DNA of 64,000 bases from contig JAXGGA010003416.1 of the NCBI GenBank assembly GCA_038373865.1, positions 1 to 64,000 on the forward strand. Direction: 5' to 3'. A program made the translations under genes and the position numbers. This DNA comes from Uloborus plumipes (Eukaryota; Arthropoda; Arachnida; Araneae; Uloboridae). The notes under the pieces were generated by a model. It was not told where the DNA came from. It saw nothing but the letters and a program-made list of their open reading frames with translations, and ran no database searches. Positions 23,533 through 35,500 of this stretch are shown here, one piece after another (position 1 is the stretch's first letter; each line of letters starts with the position of its first letter).

Positions 23533-26337
23533 CCAAGGGCGTAGCCAGGACTCACGTTAGGGGGGTGCAAGCAGTGGCACACCAATAGGAGGTCACTGTG
23601 ACCTCCCAAAAAGTTCTTATCCGATACAAATTGGCTGATGAAATTTGAAAACAGTGAGACAGTATTGCAAGGCTGAACTTCATTTTATTTTATTTTTTTT
23701 CTTTAATTAATTAATTTATTCATTTTTGTGATGCCTCACGTCTCTTTTGGTAGACATAGATAAGAATGCATTTTTTTAATCATTCAGTAAAGTTATGAGT
23801 TTCATTCGGTAAATTAAAAATTTTCTCCTCAAAAACATGCAAGCTTACTTATAATATTTCACCCTAAAATTTTTATTCTTCGCATACTCACCAGGAAAGT
23901 ACTCGACTTAAGTAATAATGAAAAAAGTTAAAAATGGTACCATTCGAAAGAGCAAGCTGAAACATGTTTTTGACCCAAAGATCAAGTGCCCTCGTCCCCT
24001 CGTTTTCGAGCTAAGGGGTCTTAAAGTCGGCCGAAAAGTAGCCAAATTTGAAGACTTGGCAAGAAATTGAAGCTACCTCCCGATTCTCCCTACCGCTGCT
24101 TGCTTGGCATCGCATCGTTTCCATGTTTGGTCATTTGCAAAGAAAGTAAAAGATGTTTTACGTCAACCCTTTACTTGTATGAGCTAAAATAAAGAATGCT
24201 GGTCAAGATTATGATGTGGAAAGAGAGTGTTTTATCCAGAGGAGCGAAAACATTACAAAGAAGTTAAAGTTTTTTCTTTTTACGCGTGATAACAATACAT
24301 TTTAAAATTTTAGGTTTTTTAAGTTTTTTTATTGAACTAAGTTATATGTGTTAATTATTATACGTTAAAATATATTGCACGTGTTTCTTAATGAATAATT
24401 CAAAATAATTAAATAAATAAGTATGAAGAGCAGCTAATATGAGCTCATGTACAAAAAATGAAATAAATAGTCTTTGAGGTGGAAATTAAATTGTCATGGA
24501 TTATGATATCAGTTCTTATTTAAAAAAAAATCGATACAAGAAGTTTCACTATCTGCTCACTCTTAGCAAAACTATTTATTTTTTTAAATTGAAATCGAGA
24601 AAAAATAAATAGAACTTTTAAAAAGAAAACGAATAGTAAATGTCAATAGCTGCAAAATTATATCCATGTCGGAAATTACATCAAGGGTAGAGGGAAATAG
24701 TTATTTTCATTCTTAAAATATACTAATAAAGTCGACATTCATTGTAAAAACCCCTGCTGTTCAAACAGAATTGGTCACTGTAGCGAAAAGTCTCTGTAAC
24801 GTAAATGTAAAACATATTGCATGTTAATTTCGTACTGTTTAACAACATTAGTATAACTTTTACTAGTTCTGCTTTATGTTCAACGGGTAGGAAAAAACTA
24901 ACAAAATTGTAAATCAATACAAGTTTTAGCTTACTTTTCTGAAAAAGTAGAAATTGGTGAAAAAATAATGAAAGAAGGAGTGATGCATTGAAAAAAAACC
25001 GTTCAAAACAATTGAGTCGAAAAAGCACAACTTAATAAAAATAACTAAATACACAGAGAAATTTAAAATAGGAAAGTTGGGTTTTGAGTTGCGGAAACTG
25101 TGTACCTGTCAGTCTATCTATTGGTCAGTTCTGCCCCCCCCCCCCTCCTGCAATAGCTTTTGAGTGCATAGTCTGATTCGACTTTTTTTTTTTTGATCGG
25201 AACATCTCAGCGAGGACAGCACACTCCCAAATTCGACTTTTTGATTTTAATAATATTTCATTCGATATATTTTTCCCTATACTCTCTCATAACTTTTGAG
25301 GGAATAAGTCCGATTCAATCAAACATTTTTTTTTCGAAATATCACAGAGAAAACACCTCATTCCTATTTGATTTTTTCATTTGAACAAATTTTCAGTAAA
25401 TTTGGACCAGTTCAAAAAAAAAAAAAACTCCCCCCTCCCGCCCCCCCGAGAAAAAATTTATATTTGCATTTTTTACAATTAAAAAACCTTATATATCACC
25501 CCCCCCCCCCATTCATACTACAGAATAGCACGTACACTTAAAAAAAAAAAAAAACAGGACGCTCCATTGTCGCCTCCTGGGGCCCTTAAACAAGGGACGT
25601 GCTTTCATCGCAAATAAGATAAAATTTAATTTTGATGCTGTTTAAACTTTTTTTTTCTCTTTAAGAAGCTCTCTACTTTTCACGATACAGGCTTTATAGT
25701 AGCTTTAGCTTAACAGCCGTCTTTCACAAGCTTTGCAGATGATCAAAAATGGGGATCAAGTTTCTCGTTAGACGCCAATAGCGAATTCGCGCCGCAGCTT
25801 CCCGATTTAATTATAATCGCTAAAATTGGCGATTTTTCAAAAAAATTCAGCTGGCTTTAGGACCTTATATTTCGATAACGGGGGCGCGAGGGCAAAAACG
25901 CATGCGTCCAGAAACATGTTTTACAATGCTCTTTCGATTGGTACTCATTAAAAAAAAATTCATTATTCCATGATCGCGTACTTTCCTGGTCAGATTAAAA
26001 AAATTGTTTTCATGCTAAAAGACAAATTTGGGTTTGGTACAAGGATCCGTGTTAGGTAAAGAATGAAGCTGATTTTCTGATGTGGCGCCAAGGACTTAAA
26101 ACTTATTGGTGGGAGAGGAGGCGAAGGGGGGGGGAGACTCTCAATGACCGAATGAAATTCCAAATTTCACCGAGTAATAAAATACGAACTTATTTGTCTG
26201 CATCAGCATGTTACAATGAAAAGCAGGAAAGGGGACAAAATCGTTTGTCAAAAAAATAAATAAAATGGGAGGTCACAGTGACCTCCCATTGACTCTGATC
26301 TAGGGGGTGCAGCTGCACCCCCCTAGCTACGCCCTTG
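23533..26337. mobile_element. hAT-type element (AAGGGCGTAGC ends), level 6 of the nest
   Basis: The ends CAAGGGCGTAGCCAGG and CCTAGCTACGCCCTTG resemble those of the hAT at 57290-62756. Flanks CCAACTCC and CCAACCCC look like an 8-bp target duplication with one mismatch. Both ends carry the palindrome AGGTCAnnnTGACCT. The interior is non-coding and includes a diverged copy (25060-25460) of the tandem units of about 145 bases seen in S2/S3, plus part of a dispersed repeat (25861-25990). Confidence 0.82.
25060..25460 (+). repeat. Diverged tandem repeats like those in S2/S3
   Basis: It follows the same order as the S elements: a GTCAGTCTATC tract, a C run, then units with AACTTTTGAGGGAATAAGTC and CATTTGAACAAATTTTCAG. 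It is clearly more diverged than the copies at 4142 and 7691. Confidence 0.65.
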
Positions 26338-29300
26338 CCAACCCCCTTGAAACTCAAAATTAAATTCCTACAATGAAAATTCAATTTTTTTTCTCATATG
26401 TTTTTGAAAAGTAGCGGTGTAGCGCGCTACATTAAAAAAAAAGTAGTTGTAGCTGTAGTTAACTACATTTATAAGAAAGTAGTTGTAGTTGTAGTTCGCT
26501 ACAAAAAATATGTAGTTTTTCCAACCACTGCCTGAAACGTTGGTTTTGAACGATGACGAAATAACCTTTAATTTAAAAATAGCTCTTTGCGGACAGACCC
26601 TCACTGTTTATGTATTGTCTGCGAATGAATGAAATTCAGCTCACTAGATCGCTGATATCTTTTTCAATTTTCATGATATTCAACTGGAACTTTTTTTATA
26701 AGATGCAGTATAAATCAGGGTACAATATTTTTGTAGTTATAAATTTCTGTCTTTCGCGCATGCGCCGTGAAAAATTATTTCCTTTTAACGTTCATATCTC
26801 ATCGTATTTTTAATATTTTTATTTACCGTTTTAGTATGTTCTTTCTGTTGTATTTTGTCATCTTTCCTGAAGTTTTGATAAGGTTTGATCAAAAACTCTG
26901 CGTGTTCTGAGCGAAAACCCTTCAAATAAAATTGCCGTTTTTTAAAAAATGTTTCATATCTTCGGAAGTAAGAGTGGTACGTTCATAAAAATTTGTACAG
27001 TAATTATACATAGTATGCTAATTAATTACTGAAATTTATAGCTTATTTCGAGGTATTTTCGAAGAGTTATGGTCAAAATGCGGTTTTTCTTTCGACCCCT
27101 TTTCTTGTCATCCCCCAAATGCAAGGGTAATTTAATTTCAACTGGGAAATGTTCGCTGAAGCCTATATTTTGTATGACTAAAGTTAAGGAACTATTGATC
27201 ACTTATTTCTCGAGCTATATGTAAAAATGTGAATTTTTGAAAGTGTCCGGATACTTTTGGCCACCTAGTGTATGTCCCTTTTCTATACAAACATTCTTAT
27301 CCACACTCTCATTAGAACTTATGCTGCGTTTTAGACCTTTAAATAGGCTTGTTCGCTTATGCGTCTCTCTCAGTTATGCGCCTTTTTCTGTTGGTCCCTT
27401 GGGCCGGCGTATAAGTGAGAGTTCACTGTAAGTATTTTGAAAAATATACTATGTTCAAATAGTTCCTGAACAATCCGATCCCTAAGTCTTGATCTTATTT
27501 ACGTATTGCAACTATGCAATACGCATCCCCTATTTAATACGTACCGATATAGGATATTACTGCGGAAAGGTAATAACAAAGTCGCTCCTTCTATTTTTCC
27601 AAGGAGGGACAAAGACTTGAAACTATGGCAGGTACCTGTCACCTCTAAAGATTACAAATCATGTTTTAATTTAGAAAAAATGGTATAAGTTGAATTTACA
27701 AATCACGAGATAAGTTCAATTCAACTTTCTCTCTCCTGTCCTTGTCCTTTCTTTGTATGAATGTGTTGTTGTGTGAAAGGTTGCCTACCCTATAAACGGG
27801 TCCCTATGGCATGCGTGTACTGTGGAAGTCGGACTTCACACCAAATTACGGTACAGTTGGAAAAGTGAAGCAGCGTACCCCAAATTGCCAGTCTGGTTGG
27901 CATACGACAAAAAAAAAAAAAAGTGAATTCTTTGTGATTAATTTATTGCTTTGAATGTTAGATAAAATAAGTATGCTTAGGCAACATCAGAATAAAGACG
28001 GTGGTGAAATATCGGGGATATCCCCGGAAATTTGTTTTGAAAATAGTCATAAAAATGCGATTTCTTTAGTTTTAGGTTTCGTGGTATTGAGACTTAAGTT
28101 CAGATTCCGCCCCCGGTGAAACATTGAAAGTTGATGTAATTTTAGACAATTTTTGGTAACATTAACTAGGGAGAAAGAGGTCTCTTATTAAGAGTTTTCA
28201 TAATTAAAGTTACATTTAAAGGCTAAGTTTAGTAATGTTAGGGAGCTAGAAAGCACCTTCCAACGTTCTCCGAAATTGAAGTATGAGAAACGCAAAATGT
28301 AAACTATTTTTGTTGATGAAGAGGGAATAGTCAAGGTTCGGGAGTTTTCTCCTGAAATTTTTTTAAACATTGCACCGTGCAAAATACGCATGTTACCTAC
28401 CTTTGATGTTGTTAGGGGAGATGCTCTAACGACATAAAAACTCGGTCAAGTTAGGCGGCTCTCAAATTCAAGTACTATTGGCAAATTTTAGGTTATCCTT
28501 CATGACGTTGGGAGAAAAATCAGAGTTCGGGAGAGATCCGCAGAAAATAAATTTTAAAGCTTTCCCTTGGTGATATAAAAGATGAGGTTTTTCTGACACC
28601 CCTGCATCAAATAGCACATTTGAAAATATACCCACCGCCCCCTTACCGCCCAAAATATGCTCACCGCCCCTCAACATCTTCCCACCGCACACCAGGGGGC
28701 GGTATCGCTCCCGTTGAGAACCACTGGGGTAGATAATACAGCTATTAATAAATATATCATTATTTTTTGGTTTAATTAATTTTAAGTCCATGAGAGGGGG
28801 AACAAAAGCATATGGTCGTCGCGAAAAACATGCATATACTGTCAGCAGGATATCTCTTAATGGAGAAATAACCAAAAGTAAACTCTTTTCCTGTGAATAG
28901 CTAACATATCAGTGGCTTGTTTTTAAAAAAAATTAAAGTTTCTACTGCTCCCCCTTTATGAGAAAAATGGCTGCCAAGATGGCCAAAAACGCATTTTTTG
29001 CCTTATGGCTTATCTTTAAGCTAAAATATTTCCCAGAAGGAGTGAGAACCCCAAAAAATTTATTGCGTAGCAATTTACAGAGAGGACCTGTACACTACCA
29101 GAAAGTGAGAAAACCTTTGGTTTTGTTTGCCTTTTTTTGTAATAAATGCCTCAATTTTAGCAAAATCTGCAAAATCAAGTTTTTGTGGTGACAACTTCAA
29201 AGAGCCCTGTACCTTGGCAATTTTCATTATGAACGTTCTAGTATTTTTTTTCGGAATGCCTGGAGTAACTAGTTTTCATAGATATCTAACACTTTTATTT

Positions 29301-29527
29301 TGCATGAGTACGATTTTTTATAAAAAATGATTAAATAACATCACTTTTTTAGTATTTTGACGTGGCGGACAAACTTTGAGGGCATGTATCTCAGAAAATA
29401 AGTGGAGCAGGAACCTAACAATTTGGACTTTTCCATGCCTCTATATGATCAATATGTGTGCCAAATTAAAAGAAAATCCGAGTCTGTCGTGCGACCCCCA
29501 TTCGGTGAGTTTGGTATGGAATCACTC

Positions 29528-30302
29528 AACTATACATAAATAACTGAAATTGCATCCCTCCTCTTCCCCAATGCTATGATTTATTTACGAACCAAAGCGT
29601 AAGAATTTTCTTGACTAAATATTTGAGATGTATTTTCAATTCACGATGATGGAAATACACTAGAAATCTTCAGACACTTTTAGAACACGTTTTGAACAAT
29701 TTGTGAACACAGACACTTGTTCCAAAAATGCATTTCAAAATGTTAAAAAAAGACACATTTCGCTAAACGCTTCTAACCAAGAAAACAAACGATAATGCAA
29801 TAATAAAAACTTTTTAAATGAGTAGCAATTAAAAGAGCTTTGTAAAACACATTTCTGGGAGCATGCATTTTTTCCCTCGTGCACCTTTATCGAAATATCT
29901 ACTTATATTAAAAACTGAGTATATTTCTTTCTAACTATCTTTCTATGTCACGCTTCTATCTCCTGAACGCCAATGAACTGAAAGTCGAACAAGGTACCGA
30001 TAGATAGGTAATTTTTCAGGCTTCATTAGTTTCAATTTATATAATTATACGATTTTAATTAGCGAAGATATCAATTAATAAGTAGTCAAATTTAAAGCGA
30101 TTAAGCCTAATAAATGATTAAATATGAAATCCTTTGTTGCAAAACGTGGTTGCTATGAAACAGTAATAACAATGACAATGAGAATTTTGAATGAAGGCTT
30201 AACTAAATCAAACACGAAACTCATAAGCGGACCACGACTTACGTAGTATTTTTATCGCTAGCTACTTGTAATATTTTGAAACATTCATTTGTTGAAAAGC
30301 CA
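29528..30302. other. AT-rich tract with Helitron-like 5' fragment and dispersed repeat
   Basis: A minus-oriented piece of the dispersed repeat lies at 29820-29897. A TCTACTTATATTAAAAACTG start at 29898, preceded by A, is repeated at 30303; this is compatible with a Helitron-type 5' end. No gene. Confidence 0.4.
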
Positions 30303-30790
30303 TCTACTTATATTAAAAACTGAGTATCTATGTCTGCTTCTTTCACTTGAGAGAGCAGAACTTGCTGTAACTTTCCTCACCATTTTGAAGGAGCGAAGCA
30401 TCTCAATAATTCGAATGATTTTTTTGATGCAGGAAAAAAGTGAAGGCGTAAAGCGCCTGTTAGCGAGCCGCCTTGGCGGGGAGTAGTTTCTTGAAATTTT
30501 CCTCACTACCGTAAATCAGGGTTGCTTGGACCCACAAGAGGGCTACTTGAGCCCACAGTAAAATGATAAAATCTGGGTTTGGTACTAGCGTAAGAGACTG
30601 CAGAGGGCTTCTACCTAGTGGAGAAACGAGGAACTACGTGCAAGTCTTCAACTAGTAGGTACCAAACCTAGATTTTATCATTTTATTGTAGTGGGCTCAA
30701 GTAACCCCCTAGGGTCCAAGTAACCCTGATTTACGGTACTTTCAAGGCACAAAGTGCCCGTGCAACGCCAGGTCACGTGCGTGGTATGTC
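30303..30790 (+). mobile_element. Helitron-like fragment
   Basis: It starts TCTACTTATATTAAAAACTG after an A. It carries a GCGAGCCGCCTTGGCGG unit matching the 54-bp repeats at the right edge of the window (inverted), and a degenerate GCCCGTGCAACGCC hairpin arm near 30757. No CTAG end is left. It is split by the MITE at 30509-30736. Confidence 0.45.
30509..30736. mobile_element. 228-bp MITE with CCGTAAATCAGGG ends
   Basis: Terminal repeats CCGTAAATCAGGGTTGCTTG and its inverse are flanked by TA. The inner ATAAAATCTGGGTTTGGTAC also pairs with the other side, giving a near-complete palindrome. Non-coding. Confidence 0.85.
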
Positions 30791-31408
30791 TTGAAATCTA
30801 AAGAACATTAAATTATACCAAATAATATAATATCAGAATGAGGTAAAAGTTAGAGAGGGGGCGCGTTATGCGTCAACATGCCGCAGGAAGCTAATCTAGC
30901 TGCCCTGGCAGCTAGTACGGTCTTAAAGTTTGCAAGAATTTTATAAGAACAGGCAAATTTAGCGAGTTCCAGTGAGTAATGGAATCTTTCACATAATTTG
31001 TCGATAAATGTCTTGCACATGCAGGAGAAATAGCGTGATCAATTTTTCGCCAAGTCTTAAAATTTGGCGCTTCTTTTAAAATTTCGTAAGAATTTTAAAG
31101 AATTGTAAGATTTTTAAGGCCTTATATCTCGATAAAGGGAGGACGAAGGCACACAATTTTTGCGCCAAAAATATGCTTTGAGATGCTCTTTCAATTACTA
31201 CCCATTTGGACTATTTTCTTTGTCACACTAGTCGTATGGTTGCCTGGTAAGAACACTTTTAAGAACTCTTATAAGGTTCCGCAGCCTTTTTTAAAGACTT
31301 TTGGGGACGCATTTGAGAACACTTTTTGAACCTTGACACATGCCCTTTCTTTTAGAATTCTTTTTCGCTCCCTTTTTACCTCTCTTATTAAATACTTATT
31401 TGATTATA
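30737..31408. other. AT-rich tract with dispersed repeat
   Basis: 31121-31250 is a copy of the dispersed repeat also at 9569, 25861 and 29820. Nothing coding. Confidence 0.45.
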
Positions 31409-31601
31409 CAGTCGAGCCCGCTTATACAGTCGAGCCCGCTTAGTGGGATATCCATTTTGCCTAGAAAAAAGATTTCCAATAATCAGGATAGTCCATTATC
31501 CGGGATCAAAATAATACATCAAAATGGTTTGGTACATTGAAATTGTATTACATTAAGCAGGATATTCTTTTAACCGATATTCTAATAAACGGTCTCGACT
31601 G
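31409..31601. mobile_element. pogo/Tigger-like MITE
   Basis: It begins CAGTCGAGCCCGCTTA, with the end motif tandemly doubled at 31409 and 31427, and ends with the near inverse GGTCTCGACTG, between TA dinucleotides. Non-coding. Confidence 0.75.
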
Positions 31602-32192
31602 TACTAGTATGCCTTGCTGGTAATTTTACAACAATCTCCCGAGGCATCTCTCAACCACCGCCGAGCAACAGGCGGCGTGAGGATGACTAGGGACGGCTAT
31701 CTTTTTGCCGGTACTTGAGACATCAACTGACGGCTATTCATTCCAAAAAAAAAATCTAGTAGCACTATATCGAGAAATTCTATTGATTGTCAGCTAAGAA
31801 AGGTGCCGAAATTACATTTGTACGAAATTAAGTCACAAATTTGCTTTTTTTTTTTTTTTTTTGTTAACAATATGTTCTCAAATGCGCTCCCAATGTTCTC
31901 TCAAATACGCCCTCTATCTGTGCTCAAATGTGCTCCTGAGCTAGAAGTTAACAAATATCGTGACTGGGACACATTCGAAACAGATTCGAAGAGCATTTCA
32001 GTTATTTTCTTTATTTAACGGAGCACATTCGACTCACTTTTTAGTGCACATTCAGACAACTGGTACTTTTCCACATTAAAATGTTCCAAACGAGTTTCCA
32101 GTGTGTTCTATCAATTAGCAGTGTGCGCTTGCTTTGGCATTAAAAAAAATATCTCTGTTTTTATTTTTCATTATCCCAGTACCATCATTGCA
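31602..32192 (+). promoter_or_regulatory. Upstream region of the transporter gene, possible 5' splice acceptor
   Basis: The only gene-related signal is a pyrimidine-rich tract ending TTATCCCAG at 32171-32179. This could be the acceptor of an intron in the 5' untranslated region, 13 bases before the start codon. If so, the promoter lies further upstream and is not located. A run of 21 T's is at 31842-31862. Confidence 0.4.
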
Positions 32193-32531
32193 ATGGAGCG
32201 TGCAGTTCTAGGCACCCTGGACTATATCATCTTGGCGGCCACACTTGTAATTTCAGCAGCCATTGGTGTATTTTTCCGTTTCTATGGCAGCCAACAGAAG
32301 ACAACTGATGAATACCTTCTGGCAGGAAAGAACATGGCTATCTTGCCAGTGGCATTCTCTCTCATGGCATCCTTCCTGTCCGCCATCGCAATGCTTGGAC
32401 TTCCAGCAGAGATGTACCGCTTTGGAACTCATATGGCTTTTAAGAATGTAGGATTCATCATTGGTACTGTGTTGTCATCATACATAACTCTTCCAGTATT
32501 TTTCAATGTCCAAGCACCTACTGCCTACGAG
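32193..32531 (+). CDS. Transporter exon 1 (residues 1-113)
   Basis: It encodes the N-terminus and first three hydrophobic helices (about residues 9-30, 50-72 and 83-106). The conserved TTDEYLLAGKNM loop lies between the first two. It ends QAPTAYE at GTAAGA, phase 0. An upstream in-frame extension to 32103 exists but has no similarity to the paralogue, so I chose the ATG at 32193. Confidence 0.93.
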
Positions 32532-35500
32532 GTAAGATAAATTACATTTAAAAGATTTTAGAAACTATTTTTATAGAAATCATTGCATTACTACGGTGGT
32601 AGGGTTACCATACGAGTGCAGTTGCATTTTAGATTATTTTCATGATGTAGTCACAGTTTTTGCAGCTGGGATATGTTCTTGCTCCGTCTGTCTGAATTTT
32701 CATCCCCCTAAGTTATGCAGTTCTCAGTCTTAAGTTTTCTCTTAGTCACATGCATTACACCTTAGTATACGTAGTATCTTGAAGAGTTTCTGGATAAATT
32801 ACCAGTGCAGCTCGCAAGAAAAAAATATATTAAGGCTCAAATTTTCAATGGAAAAGAATAGTGTCATTTTAAATAAGCACTTACTATACCGCGCCACCAC
32901 CCTCCTCTCCCCCTTTTTTTCCTTAAATACAAACAGAAGCTTCATTCGAAACTGAAGTAATAATTTAGAGTAATAATTAGTAGTTTTTCACTCACAATTG
33001 TCCCTTAAGTTGTAAAATTTCAAGGAAAATTATTGAACTATCTTTATCTCTTATAATAAACTTGAAAGGAATCTTTCCACGTTTTTTAAAAAATATATAT
33101 ATATAAAATATGAGAAAGTGTGCGCTCTTAACTATAATTTTTTTGTAGTATTTGGAGAGGAGATTTGGTAAAGTCGCAAGAAAACTGAGTTCTTCTGTTT
33201 TCATGCTTCACATGGTAAGTTTTTTTTTATTTTTTAATTATTTAAAGGCAGCACATTCATAAAGTATAATCATCTTAAAAGAAATATCTCTGCAGTTTTT
33301 TGAGTACAGAATCCATCTTTTCAAATATTAAAAAGTAAAGGTTCTGCAGAATGCAGTTGAAAAGCCAACTGCTGCAGTGCCAGTGAAAAGATTTTATGGA
33401 TACTCTCCGTTCCAAATTAGTCGCTATATTTAGTTTTGTACCAAACTATTTGCTACATTTGAACATTTTTGTACATTAATACAAGAGTGCTCAAATATTT
33501 CAACTTATTTAAAACGGAGAGATCATGCAGGTTATTTATTTATTTATTTATTTCGAATTTTTGAATTACCGAAAAGAAGAGAATCACGATAAAATGAATT
33601 TGGATAGTGAATTCCTTATTCCGATAAGATTATGACAAACAGTGTTCAATGCAAATAATGGTGATAAAAGTGCACTTTAGAAAGGAAACAATAAAATGTA
33701 CAGTTTTCGAATAAGAACAAATTGTAAATCGTAATTGTATATTCTCTTAAGGCAGTAAGATGAACGGAAGGAACAATTTTAGATAACTAAAATAGGTGCA
33801 ATCATTTTTAACTTTGTAATTTTTTTTGATGCGAAAAATTATTTAAATCCACGAAAAAGCATTAATGTAAAAGAACATATGTGTCAAAAAAGCACAAGCA
33901 CGAGCTGTGTTTCTACTACTTTTAGTCGTGTCTCGATAGCTCGAATCCTTATAACTTGAATATTCCCTCTCGAAGTGACATTGGATCCCCAGGCTTTTGA
34001 GAAGACTGGAAATTTAATACAACTCGAAGCTTTTAGACGGTCCCTTAGGACTTCGAGTTATCGAGACCAAAGTGTATTTTAGAACTAAATAAATATTTCT
34101 GTAGACTTTCAATAATTTTTAATTAAAGATTATATGCTAATATAAATAAACCGTTAACATTCTGCATGGAAAACCCATACAATGACTTTATTTAATGTGT
34201 TAAATTGTTTTGATATAGATATTGTACATGCCCGTTGTACTCTATGGTCCTGCTTTAGCGTTGAGTGCGGTCACAGATCTCTCAACGTGGGTATCAGTAA
34301 TTTCTGTCGGAACTGTTTGCACCTTCTACTGCACATTAGTAAGTATCAATTACACTTGAGACAGTCAAGTTATTTAAAAACTGTATTATTAGACTTCCTA
34401 ATTACTTTCGTCTCTTAGTTATATAATTTTCAATTATTATAAATCAGTTTAAAATAAATCGATTTTTACTGGCTTACATTTTTATCACTCTAAACTAGAT
34501 TTTCAAGTTATTTATTGCAGAAAGAACATAAGTCCAACATTTTGAAAAATTGTAATTAATTTTAGTAGAAAAATGAGGCATAATTCCAGTTGAAATAATG
34601 ATCCCACTTGTGAATAGATTAGTCATAAACATTTGGTAGAATTTAATTGATTTATGAATGAAATAACCACTTGTTACTGATTCCTGAAAAGGGCTATTCC
34701 ACGCGACAAAACGGGACATTTGGAGCTGTTTTGTCAGTAGATTTTGTTCTGTAAATACAAATAAAATACGCTGGGATTTATTTTTTTTTGGGGGTACAAA
34801 CGGCAAAATATAAAATTAGTTATTGTTTGAAAATAACCGAATTTTAAGCATTAAAATGCCTGTGACGGAATCCGTCACAGGCATTATATTGCTTATCCTT
34901 GAATCATTTTCTTTAAAACTATGAACTTCTGACTACCCATGTAATTCTCAGGACCAATCTTAACTGTTACTACCAACAAAAAATTCCTAGCTTGTATTAT
35001 TTGTATTTATGGAACAAAATCTACTGACAAAATACACTGGCGGAAAAAAAAATCCCAACACCAAGAAAGACTTGTGTTAGATAAACGAAATTTGGTAGGC
35101 GTGTTTATACAACTGAAAGATGACATCGATTGAAATTTCGTGTTCCGCGCATAAGTGTGGCGCAGCTGGCGTCACTCAGAACATGCAAATAAGGCTTGTT
35201 TTAAAAGCGTGTTGTGAAGCTCGTGTGTATTATTTTTCCGCGAAATTGGACGAATTGTGTTCATGTTAGCCAAGAATACCTTTTAAGAAGTCGAAGAAGC
35301 CATTATCAACAGCTCACCGAGTTTAAACGAGGTCGTACAAATTGGCTACGAGAAGGTGGATTTTCATTTCGCGATATTGCAGAAAGACTTGGGTGGAAAT
35401 GTTTCCACCATGCATGATTATTGGAAGCTATGGGCAAGGGATGGTACTACCTCAAGAAGATCGAGTTCCGAGCTGCCACGTAGCACGACTGAGAAGGAAG

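Larger units (their letters stand above)
22567..26530. mobile_element. hAT element (CAGTGGTCGG ends), level 5 of the nest
   Basis: The left end CAGTGGTCGGAAGTAGCGCG and right end TTTTTCCAACCACTG sit between perfect 8-bp duplications CCTGAAAC (22559-22566 and 26531-26538). GTAGCGCGCTAC and GTAGTTGTAGTT sub-terminal motifs match the shorter relative at 49696-50279. The interior of its own DNA (22738-23532) holds a poly-A run and no recognised domain. Confidence 0.92.
21734..27270. mobile_element. Tc1-like foldback, level 4 of the nest
   Basis: Perfect terminal repeats CACTAGGTGGCCAAAAGT lie between TA dinucleotides. Long inverted arms (21734 to about 22395 and about 26605-27270) pair along their length, so the reading frames at 22192-22416 minus and 26610-26813 plus are mirror images and not genes. 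It is interrupted at 22567-26530. Confidence 0.88.
21320..27428. mobile_element. pogo/Tigger-like element, level 3 of the nest
   Basis: Ends CAGTGAGCTCTCACTTATA and the inverse TATAAGTGAGAGTTCACTG lie between TA dinucleotides. Sub-terminal TTATGCG repeats occur on both sides. Its own sequence is 21320-21731 and 27273-27428. Assignment to pogo/Tigger rests on the TIR style and TA target only, and no transposase is present. Confidence 0.75.
20956..28726. mobile_element. hAT element (CAGTGGTTCTCAAC ends) in the right arm of F2
   Basis: Left end CAGTGGTTCTCAACC and right end GTTGAGAACCACTG are bounded by the perfect 8-bp target duplication GGGTAGAT (20948-20955 and 28727-28734). The matching point of the left arm of F2 (ATCTACCC near 19592) is uninterrupted. 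Its own DNA is only 20956-21319 plus 27431-28726; the remainder is younger insertions. No hAT transposase domain is recognisable. Confidence 0.92.
17522..29527. mobile_element. Palindromic element F2, container of a deep transposon nest
   Basis: The left arm (17522 to about 20205) and right arm (about 20330-20955 plus 28727-29527) are inverted copies. The ends read GAGCGATTCCATACCAA and the inverse TTTGGTATGGAATCACTC, with AACT on both sides as a putative 4-bp target duplication. Removing the mariner from the left arm and the hAT from the right arm leaves about 2.97 kb with two arms of similar length. The palindrome centre is at about 20206-20330. No transposase was found in the arms. Confidence 0.85.

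Noticed and set aside
28468..28875. 135-codon minus frame
   Set aside because: It crosses the right end of a hAT element and its 8-bp duplication into the arm of F2; a chimera of transposon ends.
32103..32192. In-frame 30-residue N-terminal extension of the transporter
   Set aside because: Hydrophobic but unlike family N-termini and not shared by the paralogue; a likely acceptor at 32179 suggests that this is intron or 5' UTR.
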